A stretch of 64,000 nucleotides of DNA from Verrucomicrobiota bacterium (GTDB lineage: Bacteria > Verrucomicrobiota > Verrucomicrobiia > Verrucomicrobiales > Akkermansiaceae). Below, piece by piece: positions 25,930 to 35,223 of the stretch. The notes beneath the pieces are model-generated. The model saw only the letters and a program-made list of their open reading frames with translations. It made no database searches and had not been told where the DNA came from. Made by a program: the position numbers and the translations under genes. Within the stretch, counting starts at the first letter, position 1. Each line of letters opens with the position of its first letter. The DNA lies in the NCBI GenBank assembly GCA_017301995.1, contig JAFLEH010000018.1:62001-126000 (forward strand), in the 5' to 3' direction.

Positions 25930-27075
25930 TTAGAGCACTTCGATCCCGATCCTGCGGTAGCTGGCTTCGGTGGGTGGGCCGGCGTGGATTTGGACGGCGA
26001 TGCGGCCGGTGCGGGGGATGTTGGCGTCGGTTTCGGTGTAGTCGGTTGTTAGCAGGCCGTTGAGCCAGAGCCTGACGCGCGGACCTTCGCAGCGGATCCG
26101 GTAGTCGTTCCAATCGCCGGGGTTGAGGACCTTGGCGAGCGCCTCGGGTCCCACGCGCTCGCCGAGGAATTTCGCCCGGCGGCTTTCGTCGTAGATGCCG
26201 CCCCAATAGCCGGCCGCGGCATCGGCCTGATAGCCGGAAACCTCGCTGCTGTTAGGGACGCGCTTGCTGCGGAACTGGATGCCGCCGTTGCCTTGCGCGG
26301 CGGTGAGCCGCACCTGGAGCCGGAGTTCGAAGTCGCCGTATTCGCCGGCGGTGCAGAGAAACTCGTTGTGCGGAATCGCACGGTCGAGGCTGCCGGCGAT
26401 GATCGCCCCGTCGCGGACGGCGAACCATTGGGGATCGCCTTCCCATCCGGTTAGGGTCTTTCCATCAAACAGCGGGACGAATCGAGCGCGCTCGCGCAGT
26501 CCTTCGGCGGCCGCTGTCAGATAGGCCGGCAGTCCGTTTCCGGGCAGGGCTGCCAGCAATTCGGCTGCGTGGGAGCCTCGGCCGGACGCTAACAAATCCC
26601 GCGCGGCGGCGAGGGCGGCATGGACGGAGGCCATTCGCAACCCGGCGTGGGGGCTTGCCAGAATCCGCTTGAGCGCGGCAACGGCTTCGTCGGTTCCGAT
26701 CTTGGCCAACGCGCCCGGCACACCGGCCTCCAGCGCCGCCGCGGGATCGTTGGCCATCGCGGCCAGATCCGCCACGGCGGCCGGATCCCGCCGCATGCCG
26801 AGCGAATCGACCACTCCCGCCATCTGCCGACCCTTGAGCCGGGGGAGGGCGTTTCGCAGAGCCGCTCCGGCTTCGGGGCACGGAAGGGTTTCGAGCGCGT
26901 TGCGGGCGTAGTCGCCGAGCTTTTCATCGGCCAGCAAACCGGCGAGCACGGGGACGGCGGCGGCATCTCCGGTTAGGGCGAGTTGGCGGCAGGCGCGGGC
27001 CTTGGTTTCAAACGACGGATCGTTGGCCTCAAGGATGGCGATCAGGGCGGCGGGAGCGGATTGTTCCGGATTCAT
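25930..27075 (-). CDS. HEAT-repeat/DUF1080 (3-keto-disaccharide hydrolase-type) protein
   Basis: The protein has 381 residues. Residues ~1-185 are Ala-rich helical HEAT-like repeats (AAAVPVLAGLLADEKLGDYA, DEAVAALKRILASPHAGLR). The C-terminal ~190 residues are a DUF1080 domain: FVPLFDGKTLTGWEGD, the GYQADAAAGYWGGIYDESR block and PGDWNDYRIRCEGPRVRLW. Proteins of this family include hydrolases acting on 3-keto-glycosides. Most verrucomicrobial DUF1080 proteins are exported, but no signal peptide is visible here. It follows the Gfo/Idh gene by 12 bases, which suits a pathway of sugar oxidation followed by cleavage. Confidence 0.88.
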   Translation of the reverse strand: MNPEQSAPAALIAILEANDPSFETKARACRQLALTGDAAAVPVLAGLLADEKLGDYARNALETLPCPEAGAALRNALPRLKGRQMAGVVDSLGMRRDPAAVADLAAMANDPAAALEAGVPGALAKIGTDEAVAALKRILASPHAGLRMASVHAALAAARDLLASGRGSHAAELLAALPGNGLPAYLTAAAEGLRERARFVPLFDGKTLTGWEGDPQWFAVRDGAIIAGSLDRAIPHNEFLCTAGEYGDFELRLQVRLTAAQGNGGIQFRSKRVPNSSEVSGYQADAAAGYWGGIYDESRRAKFLGERVGPEALAKVLNPGDWNDYRIRCEGPRVRLWLNGLLTTDYTETDANIPRTGRIAVQIHAGPPTEASYRRIGIEVL

Positions 27076-27087
27076 TCGGATAGGGGG

Positions 27088-28359
27088 TTAGGCATGCCAG
27101 GGCGAGCGGCGGGCACGTCCGCGGAGCCGGTTGGCTTCGTCGTCGTTCACAAACGACTCGGTGGCGGGATCGAAGGTCAGTTTCCGGCCGAGACGGGTGG
27201 CGATGGCGGCCGCGTGGCAGGCGACGTGGCTGCTCCGGGTGTTGGCGGAATTCGACGAGGTCGCGGCGCGGGATTTCACGCAATCGAGAAACTCCCGGAC
27301 ATGCTCGTCGGGGTCGGTTCCCGCGCGTTCCGGGCCCGGCGCTCCATCCAGCAACGATGCCGGATGGGCGGCGAGTTTGCCGGAGTCGCCGGCCTCGACC
27401 CAACCGGCGTCGCCCTCGAAGCGGACCGGACAGGTTCCGAGCCCCTGCCATTGGCCTTCTCCGTTGAAACCGCCCTCGCGCAACACCAGTTTCACGCCGT
27501 TCGCGTAGCGCGCGCGGATGGTGTTTCCCTCCGGCACGTATTCGACCGGTGTGGTGCCGTCCATCCCCAGCGCCCACTGGCAAAGGTCCACCGTGTGCGC
27601 GCCCCAGTCCAACAGCGTCCGGCCGGAATCGAAATCGTGATGGCCGCGCCATCCGCCGCGCAGGTAGGCCATATTGAACGGTCGCCAGGGAGCAGGTCCC
27701 AACCAGCGGTCCCAGTCGATATCGGGCGGTTCGGGTTCGGCCGGGAGCCACTCGAACAGCTCGCGGAGCGCGTAAATCGAGGCGTGGACGGTGTGGATCC
27801 TTCCAAGCCTGCCACTCTGGGCGAGCGCCACGGCATGTTTGAAATTCGCCACGTTACGGCGCTGGGTGCCCGCCTGGAACACCCGCTGATAGAGCCGGAC
27901 GGTCTCATCCAGCTCCCGGCACTCGGCCATGGTGATGGCGCACGGTTTTTCCGAGTAAATATCCTTCCCGGCCCGCGCGGCGAACATCGACGCCACACCG
28001 TGCCAACGGTCGCCCGTGGCGATCAGCACGGCATCGACGTCATCCCGCGCTAGGATTTCCTGAAAGTCCGCAGTGGTGGCGCAATCGCTGGTTCCGTGGG
28101 CGCGGTCCACCATCATCTTCGCGGTCTTCAGATTGCCCGGCTGGACGTCGCAAACGGCGACAAACCGCGCGTCCGGTTGTTTGAGAAACGTACTCAACAC
28201 CAGACGTCCCCTCGGCCCGATGCCGATCGCGGCCATCCGGATGCGGCTTTCGGGACGGACGTTGGTGCCTTGGCCCGACGCCAACGCGGGAAGAAGGGTC
28301 GGCGCGGCGGCGGCTGAGGCGGTTAGTTTGAGGAAGTTCCGGCGGGTTTGGCTTGGCAT
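27088..28359 (-). CDS. Gfo/Idh/MocA-family oxidoreductase with Tat-type signal
   Basis: The protein has 423 residues. The N-terminus has a twin-arginine motif (TRRNFLKLTASAAAAP) and an Ala-rich hydrophobic stretch, so export by the Tat pathway is likely. The Rossmann fold follows (MAAIGIGPRGRLVLSTFL, ARFVAVCDVQ), then VLIATGDRWHGV and the E-K-P motif SEKPCAITMAECRELDE typical of the family. A late HVACHAAAIATRLGRKLTFD segment is also common in verrucomicrobial members. Family members oxidise or rearrange sugars with a bound or free NAD(P). It is the promoter-proximal gene of a two-gene operon with the DUF1080 protein. Confidence 0.93.
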   Translation of the reverse strand: MPSQTRRNFLKLTASAAAAPTLLPALASGQGTNVRPESRIRMAAIGIGPRGRLVLSTFLKQPDARFVAVCDVQPGNLKTAKMMVDRAHGTSDCATTADFQEILARDDVDAVLIATGDRWHGVASMFAARAGKDIYSEKPCAITMAECRELDETVRLYQRVFQAGTQRRNVANFKHAVALAQSGRLGRIHTVHASIYALRELFEWLPAEPEPPDIDWDRWLGPAPWRPFNMAYLRGGWRGHHDFDSGRTLLDWGAHTVDLCQWALGMDGTTPVEYVPEGNTIRARYANGVKLVLREGGFNGEGQWQGLGTCPVRFEGDAGWVEAGDSGKLAAHPASLLDGAPGPERAGTDPDEHVREFLDCVKSRAATSSNSANTRSSHVACHAAAIATRLGRKLTFDPATESFVNDDEANRLRGRARRSPWHA

Positions 28360-28467
28360 GGCGGAAGGCGGGTCGATTACCCGGATACGCCCTCGGGCGA
28401 ACTTTCATTTCAGGTCCGGCCGGATGGGTGATTCTCCGCATGTTTGGCGATTGTCCGAATCATTTGT

Positions 28468-28496
28468 TTGACACAGCGGAGAGTTTGGGAAAAATC
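28468..28496 (+). promoter_or_regulatory. Candidate promoter for the TetR-family regulator
   Basis: TTGACA at 28468-28473 is followed after 17 bases by AAAATC (28491-28496), a weak -10 box. The ATG at 28506 is only ten bases further, again implying a very short leader. Confidence 0.4.
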
Positions 28497-28505
28497 GGGG
28501 CGCGC

Positions 28506-29387
28506 ATGCATCAAACAATCGTTCCCAACAGTGGACCAAAACTCAAATTGGTCGAAGCGGCGGAAAAGCTCTTCGCGGAGAAGGGTTTCGATGTGGTTTC
28601 CGTTAGGGACATCACCCAGGCCGCCGGCGGAAACGTGGCGGCGGTGAACTATCATTTCGGTAGCCGTGACGGGTTGGTGGCCGTTGTCATGCACCGCTAC
28701 ATCACGCCGGTAAACGAGGCGCGCATGGCCCGATTGGACGCGCTGGAACGGAAATGGGCCGGAAAGACGATTCCTCTTGAAGAAACGCTTCAAGCGGTCG
28801 TTTTGCCGCTGGTCGAGCAGATCCGGCAGTCGCCGCTTTCCGAAATGCTCTACTGCAAACTCATCGGTCGGATCTTCGGGATGCACGGGGCATTGCCACC
28901 GGAAATCGAGGTTCAATTATCGGTTTTAATCAACCGTTTGAGGCAGATTCTCGGCCGTTCTTTGCCCCACCTGAGCCACGAGGAAGTTGTCTGGCGGATC
29001 CATTTCGTGATCGGTGGCCTGATCCACATGCTGACCCATCGGGAGAGCTTGGAACGGGTCTCGGATGGGGCCTCTGGCACCCCGGATATGGACACGACCG
29101 TTGCCAGATTCCTGAAATGGGCGGCGGCGGGTTTGCGGGAGGGCGAGGCGCCTGCACCGGCTCCGATTCCCGCGCCGACCCCGGTCCTGCGCGACGAACC
29201 CGTAAAGGTGAAGCCTGTGGAATCCGGCCCGGTTGAGACGGCGGTCGAAGAAAGTGTGCCCAGTCCGGCCCCGGCTCCCGATATCGTGGAATTCGCCGAC
29301 CGCGAGGCGGAAGATCAGAAGCCGTCCGCAAAGCGTCGGACGAAAAAGCCGGAGGGGGAAAGTCCCCAGGTGTTTTTCGATTTCTAG
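28506..29387 (+). CDS. TetR-family transcriptional regulator
   Basis: The protein has 293 residues. The N-terminal helix-turn-helix is clear: KLKLVEAAEKLFAEKGFDVV, VRDITQAAGGNVAAVNYHFG and SRDGLVAVV. The ligand-binding half resembles the DUF1956/CerR-type group (EMLYCKLIGRIFGMHG). Residues ~215-293 are an unusual Pro/Ala/Glu/Lys-rich tail without clear fold. It precedes opgG by 106 bases on the same strand and is divergent from the Gfo/Idh operon, so either could be its target. The start at MHQTIVPNSG was chosen because the frame upstream runs through the promoter. Confidence 0.9.
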   Translation: MHQTIVPNSGPKLKLVEAAEKLFAEKGFDVVSVRDITQAAGGNVAAVNYHFGSRDGLVAVVMHRYITPVNEARMARLDALERKWAGKTIPLEETLQAVVLPLVEQIRQSPLSEMLYCKLIGRIFGMHGALPPEIEVQLSVLINRLRQILGRSLPHLSHEEVVWRIHFVIGGLIHMLTHRESLERVSDGASGTPDMDTTVARFLKWAAAGLREGEAPAPAPIPAPTPVLRDEPVKVKPVESGPVETAVEESVPSPAPAPDIVEFADREAEDQKPSAKRRTKKPEGESPQVFFDF

Positions 29388-29493
29388 CCGCACGTCAGAG
29401 CGGCGTTCAGGCGGAGCAACATCCGTTTTGCGGGAGCTTGCGTTTGGCGGCATCACGGTCCATGCTGCGCGGGGCAGACCGTCCCGACGTTCC

Positions 29494-31092
29494 ATGAATT
29501 TCCGACCGCACACCGTCATTCCGTCCCTTTTGATCCTCGCGCTTCCGCCGGTTTTCGCCGCCGACGCACCGTTTTCGTTCGAGCAGCTTTGCGAATCAGC
29601 TCGGACGGTCGCTGCAGCACCCTATGTGGCACCTTCCGGGAAATTGGCCGATTACTGGAGCAATCTAACCTACGACCAGCACCGCGATATCCGATTCAAG
29701 ATGGAATCCGGCCTCTGGGCGAAGTCCAAGGGTCCGTTTTCCATCGATTTCTTCCATCCCGGATGGACCGCGAAGAAATCGGTGTCGGTTTTCGAGGTGG
29801 TGGATGGCGATGCGAAACGGATGGCGTTCGACCGCGGCCTGTTTGACTACGGCAAGCAGGTGGTGCCGCCCGGAACGCCGCCGCCGCCGGGATATGCCGG
29901 GTGGCGGGCGCGCTGCCATCTGAACTCGGCCGATTACATGGATGAGTTTCTGGTTTTCCTCGGGGCGAGCTATTTCCGCGCGATCCCGGCGCATGCGCCC
30001 TACGGTCTATCCGCGCGCGGGCTTTCGATCAACAGCGGTCTGCCGGGGGTGCCGGAGGAGTTTCCGGATTTCACCGCGTTCTATCTGGCACGGCCGGCCA
30101 AGGACGCGAAGTCGATGAGGGTCTGGGCGATGTTGGATGGGGAAAGCGTGGCGGGTGCCTATCAATTCACCATCACTCCCGGCGAGGAAACCGTGATGGA
30201 CGTCGAGGCGGAAATCACCTTGCGGCGGCCGGTGAAACAGTTGGGCCTGGCGCCGTTTTCCTCGATGTATTGGTTCGGCGAGGGGACCCATCCGAAACCG
30301 TATGACTTCCGGCCCGAGGTGCATGACAGCGACGGATTGCTGATGGAACTCGCCAGCGGCAATCTGCATTACCGCCCGCTGGAGCATACCAAGGACCGCT
30401 TCCGCCACTGCGTGTTCACGATGGAGAAGCCGCGCTCGTGGTCGCTGCTCCAGCGTGATCGGTCGTTCCTATCCTACGAGGACCCGGAGGCGCGCTATCA
30501 CGAGCGGCCGAGCGTCACGGTGGAACCGGTGTCGGGATTCGACCAGGGACGCCTCCATTTGATAGAAATGCCGACCATCGACGAGACCGGCGACAATGTG
30601 ATCCTGGTGTGGGATCCCCAGCCGGGTCCGGAGACGGGCAAACCGTTCCGATTCCACTACCGCCTGCGGTGGCAGCGGGATCCCGCGCCATCGGGGCTGT
30701 TCACCGTACGCGCCACCCGGTCCGGAAATCCGGTGCAGCGCCCGGATCAGGTGCTAATGGTGGTGGATTTCGCCAAACCGCTGGCCGCACAACCGAAAGT
30801 GGGCGACCCGAAGTGGGACGACATCACCGGTTTCAAGCCCGTGGTGACTCTGAACCAACCGGGCGTGAAGCTGATTCACGCCGGTCTAACCGACATGAGC
30901 ATGCCGAACGTGGACGCCGTGCCGGCCGGGCTCGGCAGGAGCAAGGACATTCACATGCCGCAGGTGCTCCGGGCGTTCTTCGTGATCGAACCGCCCAAGG
31001 ATCTCGGCCAGATCGATATGACCTGCGAGATCCAGGACGCCAAAGGCAAGGCGGTTTCCGAACGCTGGGTCTATCTGTGGATGCGTCCCTGA
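29494..31092 (+). CDS. opgG: Glucan biosynthesis protein G (OpgG/MdoG)
   Basis: The protein has 532 residues, close to the usual ~510-540. A signal peptide occupies residues ~1-23 (MNFRPHTVIPSLLILALPPV). The MdoG domain follows: LTYDQHRDIRFKMESGLW, FSIDFFHPGW, FLGASYFRAIPAHAPYGLSA, LGLAPFSSMYWFGEGTHP, VHDSDGLLMEL and RHCVFTMEKPRSWSLLQRD. The periplasmic OpgG acts in building osmoregulated periplasmic glucans together with the OpgH synthase. No opgH lies in the window. Confidence 0.96.
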   Translation: MNFRPHTVIPSLLILALPPVFAADAPFSFEQLCESARTVAAAPYVAPSGKLADYWSNLTYDQHRDIRFKMESGLWAKSKGPFSIDFFHPGWTAKKSVSVFEVVDGDAKRMAFDRGLFDYGKQVVPPGTPPPPGYAGWRARCHLNSADYMDEFLVFLGASYFRAIPAHAPYGLSARGLSINSGLPGVPEEFPDFTAFYLARPAKDAKSMRVWAMLDGESVAGAYQFTITPGEETVMDVEAEITLRRPVKQLGLAPFSSMYWFGEGTHPKPYDFRPEVHDSDGLLMELASGNLHYRPLEHTKDRFRHCVFTMEKPRSWSLLQRDRSFLSYEDPEARYHERPSVTVEPVSGFDQGRLHLIEMPTIDETGDNVILVWDPQPGPETGKPFRFHYRLRWQRDPAPSGLFTVRATRSGNPVQRPDQVLMVVDFAKPLAAQPKVGDPKWDDITGFKPVVTLNQPGVKLIHAGLTDMSMPNVDAVPAGLGRSKDIHMPQVLRAFFVIEPPKDLGQIDMTCEIQDAKGKAVSERWVYLWMRP

Positions 31093-31102
31093 CCGATCCA
31101 CG

Positions 31103-32428
31103 CTACGGAACCCGGAAGAATTTCCGTTCCTCCTGGGGAAACGTGGGATCGGCCACCAGCGTGCCGGAGGGGATGCCCTGGACGTCGATGATCTTTCCGC
31201 TGTGCGGGCTGGTGACAAAGCCGGGTTTTCCGGGAACCGGAGTCGCAACCTGGCCGAGTGGAGCGCCCGTGGCATCGATATCCTCGAGCGTGATCACGCG
31301 GTAAAGGTGGTCGCCATCGCGGACGCCGACCAACGAGATCTGCGGGTCGCCTGATAGATACACTCCTTGGCCGGAATTCCGGATGCCTGAGGAGGCGGAT
31401 GTTTCGGGGCGGTATTCGACGCGGTCCTTGGCGATGATCGCCAGCCCGCTGTGTTGGACTTCGAGACTGATCCTGGTGCCGGTCCAGTTGGTGTTGTCAC
31501 CCGAGACGAGTGCGATATCGCCCGGATGCGCGTCTTTGATCATGATGCTCGGAGCCGCGGTGACTTTGACGCCAGGTTGGTTGGTGAGCGATTCCAACAA
31601 TTCCCGGATTTCCGCCGGTTCGGCGGTGCGGGGGTCGATGTCCAGCGGGCGGTCGGAGTGGATCAGTTTCATGCTGGCCTTGCTTTGGACCGGGCGGACC
31701 ACACACGCGATCCGGGTTTCCAAACGGTTCATTTCGGCGGCCGTTCCGTTGAATGTCAAGGTGGTCAATTTTTGGGAGATATCACTGCCGTCTCCGATCA
31801 ATCCGGCCGCGACGGCCATGCCGGCGATGGTGCCGTCGTGGGAGATTCCGAGGCGCTGAAGCTCTGCGGTTAGAGCGGCGTTGAAACCCGGCACGACGCG
31901 AATCACGGACTGGACTTCCCGGTCATCGCCTGCCGGCGCGAAGGTCACGCTCAGGCCGTCGGAGTTCACGCTGAAGCCCGCCAGCGCCGCGATGTGGGCG
32001 AGCGCGGCTTGGAAGGGCACATTTTCGAGGGAAAACGAAATCCGATTGCTGGCGTTGGCCGGGAGATCGATTTCCAGAGCCAGCGCCTGGGCGCGGGTGA
32101 GGTGGCAGGCGTCCTTGTAGGCGCGCATCAGCTCGCCGACCGCGCCCTTGAAGGTGACATCCCGTGCCTCGGTTAGGGGAATAATGAATCGTGCGAGATC
32201 CTCCGGCTTATGGCTGGAGAGCGTGCGTTCGTCCCGCGCCTGGGAGGGCGACCCGCCTCGTGAATCCTGACGGCCGGGACGCGATCCGGAGGATGCGGAC
32301 GGGCGGTTGTCCGATGCCTTTTTCCCGGTTTCGGCCGGCTTTCCGGGTTCTCCGCGCGGCAGCGTCAGCAGCACTGCGGCGAGCAGCACACCGATCCCGG
32401 CGATGATGAGGGTTCGGCGGTTTTTCAT
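31103..32428 (-). CDS. Membrane-anchored protein with secretin/STN-like domain
   Basis: The protein has 441 residues. A single N-terminal membrane helix (RTLIIAGIGVLLAAVLLTL) is followed by a Ser/Arg/Pro-rich linker to about residue 70. Residues ~120-165 contain RISFSLENVPFQAALAHIAALAGFS-like sequence, i.e. the strand-helix pattern of the STN domain found at the N-terminus of secretins and TonB receptors. A second region (PGVKVTAAPSIMIKDAHPGD, ISLEVQHSGLAIIAKD) resembles secretin-type repeats. No pore-forming secretin C-terminus is visible, so this is not a full secretin. It is the last gene of an apparent three-gene minus-strand unit. Confidence 0.65.
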   Translation of the reverse strand: MKNRRTLIIAGIGVLLAAVLLTLPRGEPGKPAETGKKASDNRPSASSGSRPGRQDSRGGSPSQARDERTLSSHKPEDLARFIIPLTEARDVTFKGAVGELMRAYKDACHLTRAQALALEIDLPANASNRISFSLENVPFQAALAHIAALAGFSVNSDGLSVTFAPAGDDREVQSVIRVVPGFNAALTAELQRLGISHDGTIAGMAVAAGLIGDGSDISQKLTTLTFNGTAAEMNRLETRIACVVRPVQSKASMKLIHSDRPLDIDPRTAEPAEIRELLESLTNQPGVKVTAAPSIMIKDAHPGDIALVSGDNTNWTGTRISLEVQHSGLAIIAKDRVEYRPETSASSGIRNSGQGVYLSGDPQISLVGVRDGDHLYRVITLEDIDATGAPLGQVATPVPGKPGFVTSPHSGKIIDVQGIPSGTLVADPTFPQEERKFFRVP

Positions 32429-32476
32429 GCGATATTTGGTTTGTTAGCTTAATGGTTGTGCCGGGACAACCGCCCG

Positions 32477-32959
32477 TCACGGGGACACCGCGAGCCGCTC
32501 GGTGTGGGCCTCGGAAGCGAACAGGAATCCGTTTTCCTTGTAGGTCTTGAGCCGGAAATGGGTGGCGGTGGAAATCACGCCTTCCAGGGTGCTGAGTTTT
32601 TCGGAAACGAAGCGCGCCACCTCGCGGAGGTCGCCGCCTTCCACCACTACCATCAGATCGTAGCCGCCGCTGGCCAGATAACACGACACCACCTGGTCGA
32701 AGCGCGAGATGCGCATCGCGAGTCGATCAAAACCGCCGCCGCGTTCCGGGGTGACCTTCACCTCGATGAACGCCGAAACCGATAGATCGCCGGAGGCTTC
32801 CGGGTTGATGACCGCGTGGTATCCGAGGATCGTGCCGCCTTGTTCCCAATCCGCGATGCGCTTGGTGACCTCGTCCTGCGGCAGGGCGAGCAGTTCGGCG
32901 AGTTCGGTGTGGGACAGGCGGGCCTTGCGGCTGAGAAGTTGGAGCAGGGGATCGGACAT
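32477..32959 (-). CDS. Lrp/AsnC-family transcriptional regulator
   Basis: The protein has 160 residues. An N-terminal winged helix-turn-helix (LSHTELAELLALPQDEVTKRI, WEQGGTILGYHAVINPE) is followed by the RAM domain (AFIEVKVTPERGGGFDRLA, VVSCYLASGGYDLMVVVEGG, LSTLEGVISTATHFRLKTYK). These regulators respond to amino acids or related metabolites. The start at MSDPLLQLLS fits the domain; the frame is open far upstream only across the next gene. It lies 38 bases after the carboxypeptidase gene. Confidence 0.93.
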   Translation of the reverse strand: MSDPLLQLLSRKARLSHTELAELLALPQDEVTKRIADWEQGGTILGYHAVINPEASGDLSVSAFIEVKVTPERGGGFDRLAMRISRFDQVVSCYLASGGYDLMVVVEGGDLREVARFVSEKLSTLEGVISTATHFRLKTYKENGFLFASEAHTERLAVSP

Positions 32960-32997
32960 GATGTTAGGTGGCGTCCGCGCCGGAAGGCACGTGTTGG

Positions 32998-33951
32998 TTA
33001 GGGTTCTTTGGGAATGGATAGAATTTCCCGTTTCGGGTCCTTCAGGGGCGCGCCCGCGGCGAGCCAGGCGTCGTAGGCGGCCCAGCCCTGGTCGAGCAAG
33101 GTGCGGGTGCGGCCGAAACGGTCGGGGCTGTTGAGCACCACCACGATCAGCCGGCGCGGGGTGGCTCCCTTGGTGCCATCGGGTTTGGTCCGGATGAGCG
33201 GTTGCTTGTCCATGCAGGTGGCCAGACAGGGACCGGCGGCGGTGGTGGTGCCGGTTTTGATCCCGAGAATTCCCTCTTCGCCGACGAGTTCGTTGGAATT
33301 GCGGACCAGGAAACTGCGGACCCCGCCCGCACCGGTGACGCTGATGCGACGGTCCTTCTGGCGGACGATGAAATTGATCGCGTTGCGGCGCATGGTGACG
33401 ACCCCCAGCCGGGCCATGTCCACCGCCGTGGAAAATCCCTGCGCGCCCGGACGCTCCAGTCCGTGCGGGTTCACGAACTTCGTCTGGGTCATGCCGCAGA
33501 ATTTCGCCAGCTTGTTCATTTCCGCCACGAAAAGCGCCACCGGGTCGCCGTTCTTCCCGCGTTTCGCCAGGATTTGGCGGCCGATGTTGTCGGCGATCGT
33601 CAGCGCGGCCAGATTGTCCGATCCGAGCAAGGCCGAGTAGAGCGCGTCGCGAAGGGTCAGCGTGTCGCCCGGTTGGAGGTTCATCGGGTTTGGCCCGCCC
33701 ACCAGCGTGACCGTCTGCGGCGCGGTGAGGACGAATTGGTTGATGTCGGTGCCGGTGGCGGTGGCCCAGTCCACGGCGACGACCGCGGTGGCCATTTTGG
33801 TGAGACTGGCGACCGGGCGTTTGACCGCGGAATTGGCGCCGACAAGGATCTTGCCCGAGTAGGCCTCGACGACCATGACGCTTTCGGGCGCCTGGGCGTG
33901 GGCTGCGACCGGAAGAATGGCGAAAAGGAATGCGGCGAGACGGGAAATCAT
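32998..33951 (-). CDS. D-alanyl-D-alanine carboxypeptidase, PBP5/6-like (peptidase S11)
   Basis: The protein has 317 residues. A signal peptide spans ~1-19 (MISRLAAFLFAILPVAAHA). The three penicillin-binding motifs are present: S-x-x-K in RPVASLTKMATAVV (near residue 49), S-D-N in LLGSDNLAALTIADNIG, and K-T-G in ILGIKTGTTTAAGPCLA. These trim the pentapeptide stem of peptidoglycan in the periplasm. At 317 residues it lacks the C-terminal membrane-binding domain of E. coli PBP5. Confidence 0.94.
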   Translation of the reverse strand: MISRLAAFLFAILPVAAHAQAPESVMVVEAYSGKILVGANSAVKRPVASLTKMATAVVAVDWATATGTDINQFVLTAPQTVTLVGGPNPMNLQPGDTLTLRDALYSALLGSDNLAALTIADNIGRQILAKRGKNGDPVALFVAEMNKLAKFCGMTQTKFVNPHGLERPGAQGFSTAVDMARLGVVTMRRNAINFIVRQKDRRISVTGAGGVRSFLVRNSNELVGEEGILGIKTGTTTAAGPCLATCMDKQPLIRTKPDGTKGATPRRLIVVVLNSPDRFGRTRTLLDQGWAAYDAWLAAGAPLKDPKREILSIPKEP

Positions 33952-34359
33952 GGCGGAGAGGAGGTGCGGGCGGCCACTGTAGCGGCTTCCGCAGGAAACT
34001 CAAACCCAAAGGCGGGGGAAATTCGATACGCGTCATGCGCCGCGGTGATGGACGGAATTCCTGCAATCGGTTTGCCTCGGGGGATCGGGCCTGTACGATG
34101 GCCCATTCCGTGGCGGCAGACCTGGTGTAAGGATTTTCCTGCGACAGGGCGGCTGTCGGACGATTTTTGTTTACCGCACGTGAAGAAGCGATATCCTCAG
34201 CGGTGGATTGTGGCGATGAAAGGCAACACGCTGACGAATGGGAATACCCTAACATCTTCCTGCGGGCTAGCCGCCGGTGGAAGATGCCTCGGAAAGCCCG
34301 TGATCGCAACTCCGGGCGGGGAGGTGCCGCTGTTCACGGCAACAGCCTCGTTTCGATGG
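33952..34359. other. Intergenic region between divergent genes
   Basis: This 408-base stretch separates the carboxypeptidase gene from the lipoprotein gene. Reading frames through it are antisense continuations with no recognisable protein. An in-frame ATG at 34216 could extend the lipoprotein by 48 residues. No convincing promoter or repeat was seen. Confidence 0.4.
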
Positions 34360-35124
34360 GTGTTAAAATTGGGGTTCATTTCGTTCCTGCTGCTTGCCGG
34401 GTGCGGTCTGACCACCACGAAGGCACCCATGACGCTGGCCGCGGGAGCGACGGCGGACGAAGCCGTGAAATCCGGCGGCGCGGCAACCGTCCGGTTTTCC
34501 TATGTGCGTGGTGGCCGCAAGTACGATTTGGCCACGCTTGATCAAGCGACCCAGCCTGTGGTGTTTGAAAACGGGCGCCTTTTTGCCATGCTTCCGGCCG
34601 GTGCGATCAATGATTGGGAGCGGATGGTCGAGAACCACGTCAAGTCGGTGGATCTGCCGTTCGAGCACGGCGTGGAATTCTGTCACGCATGGGTTTTGGA
34701 ACAGCGGCGGTCTGGGATAGGGGCCACCCCGGCAGCCGAAGGGAATCTCGCGGAGGCGGCGGCTTCGGCGGTGATTCTGGCACCTATCGCTCCCGTTCTG
34801 GTGGCGGGTGGCATCTGCGCTGGCGCGGAATACGCCATGACCGGCGATGATCGCGCGCGAGCAAGGCAGCTCAACGGGTACCTGCTTGCCTCCGGGACAT
34901 CCTATCGGGAGTTCCTCGCTCACGCTGGTGCGGTGGATTTCCGTACCGCCAAAGGCCCTTACGAGATTCGCGAATACCTTGCGACCAAAGGCTCGTTTTT
35001 CACAGGAGGTACCTATTATTACGAAGTGGGATTCGATCATGGAAGACCCATGTGGGTGACCTATCAGAACAGCCCGGTCCGTTTTCGCGCTGTCAATTAC
35101 GCCTCCGGAAAAAACTCCAGGTGA
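34360..35124 (+). CDS. Putative lipoprotein of unknown function
   Basis: The protein has 254 residues from a GTG start. The N-terminus VLKLGFISFLLLAGC is an excellent type II signal peptide, with lipobox LLAGC. This argues for the GTG at 34360 rather than the in-frame ATG at 34216, which would put 48 extra residues in front of the signal. The mature protein has a strand-rich N-terminal half (TVRFSYVRGGRKYDLA), a hydrophobic Ala/Val/Ile stretch at about 131-150 (ASAVILAPIAPVLVAGGICA) and a C-terminal GTYYYEVGFDHGRPMWVTY. No family is recognised. Confidence 0.55.
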   Translation: MLKLGFISFLLLAGCGLTTTKAPMTLAAGATADEAVKSGGAATVRFSYVRGGRKYDLATLDQATQPVVFENGRLFAMLPAGAINDWERMVENHVKSVDLPFEHGVEFCHAWVLEQRRSGIGATPAAEGNLAEAAASAVILAPIAPVLVAGGICAGAEYAMTGDDRARARQLNGYLLASGTSYREFLAHAGAVDFRTAKGPYEIREYLATKGSFFTGGTYYYEVGFDHGRPMWVTYQNSPVRFRAVNYASGKNSR

Positions 35125-35223
35125 ATCTCCACGCCTCCGTTCCTCCGGTTGTTCCTGCATCCCACCAAATGGATATAGACCTACCGCAGCAAGCGCGGCG
35201 GAGATTCCGGGAGGGATGAGGAG

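Noticed and set aside
33202..34215. Extension of the lipoprotein frame upstream of 34216
   Set aside because: It runs antisense through the carboxypeptidase gene and would bury the lipoprotein signal inside the protein.
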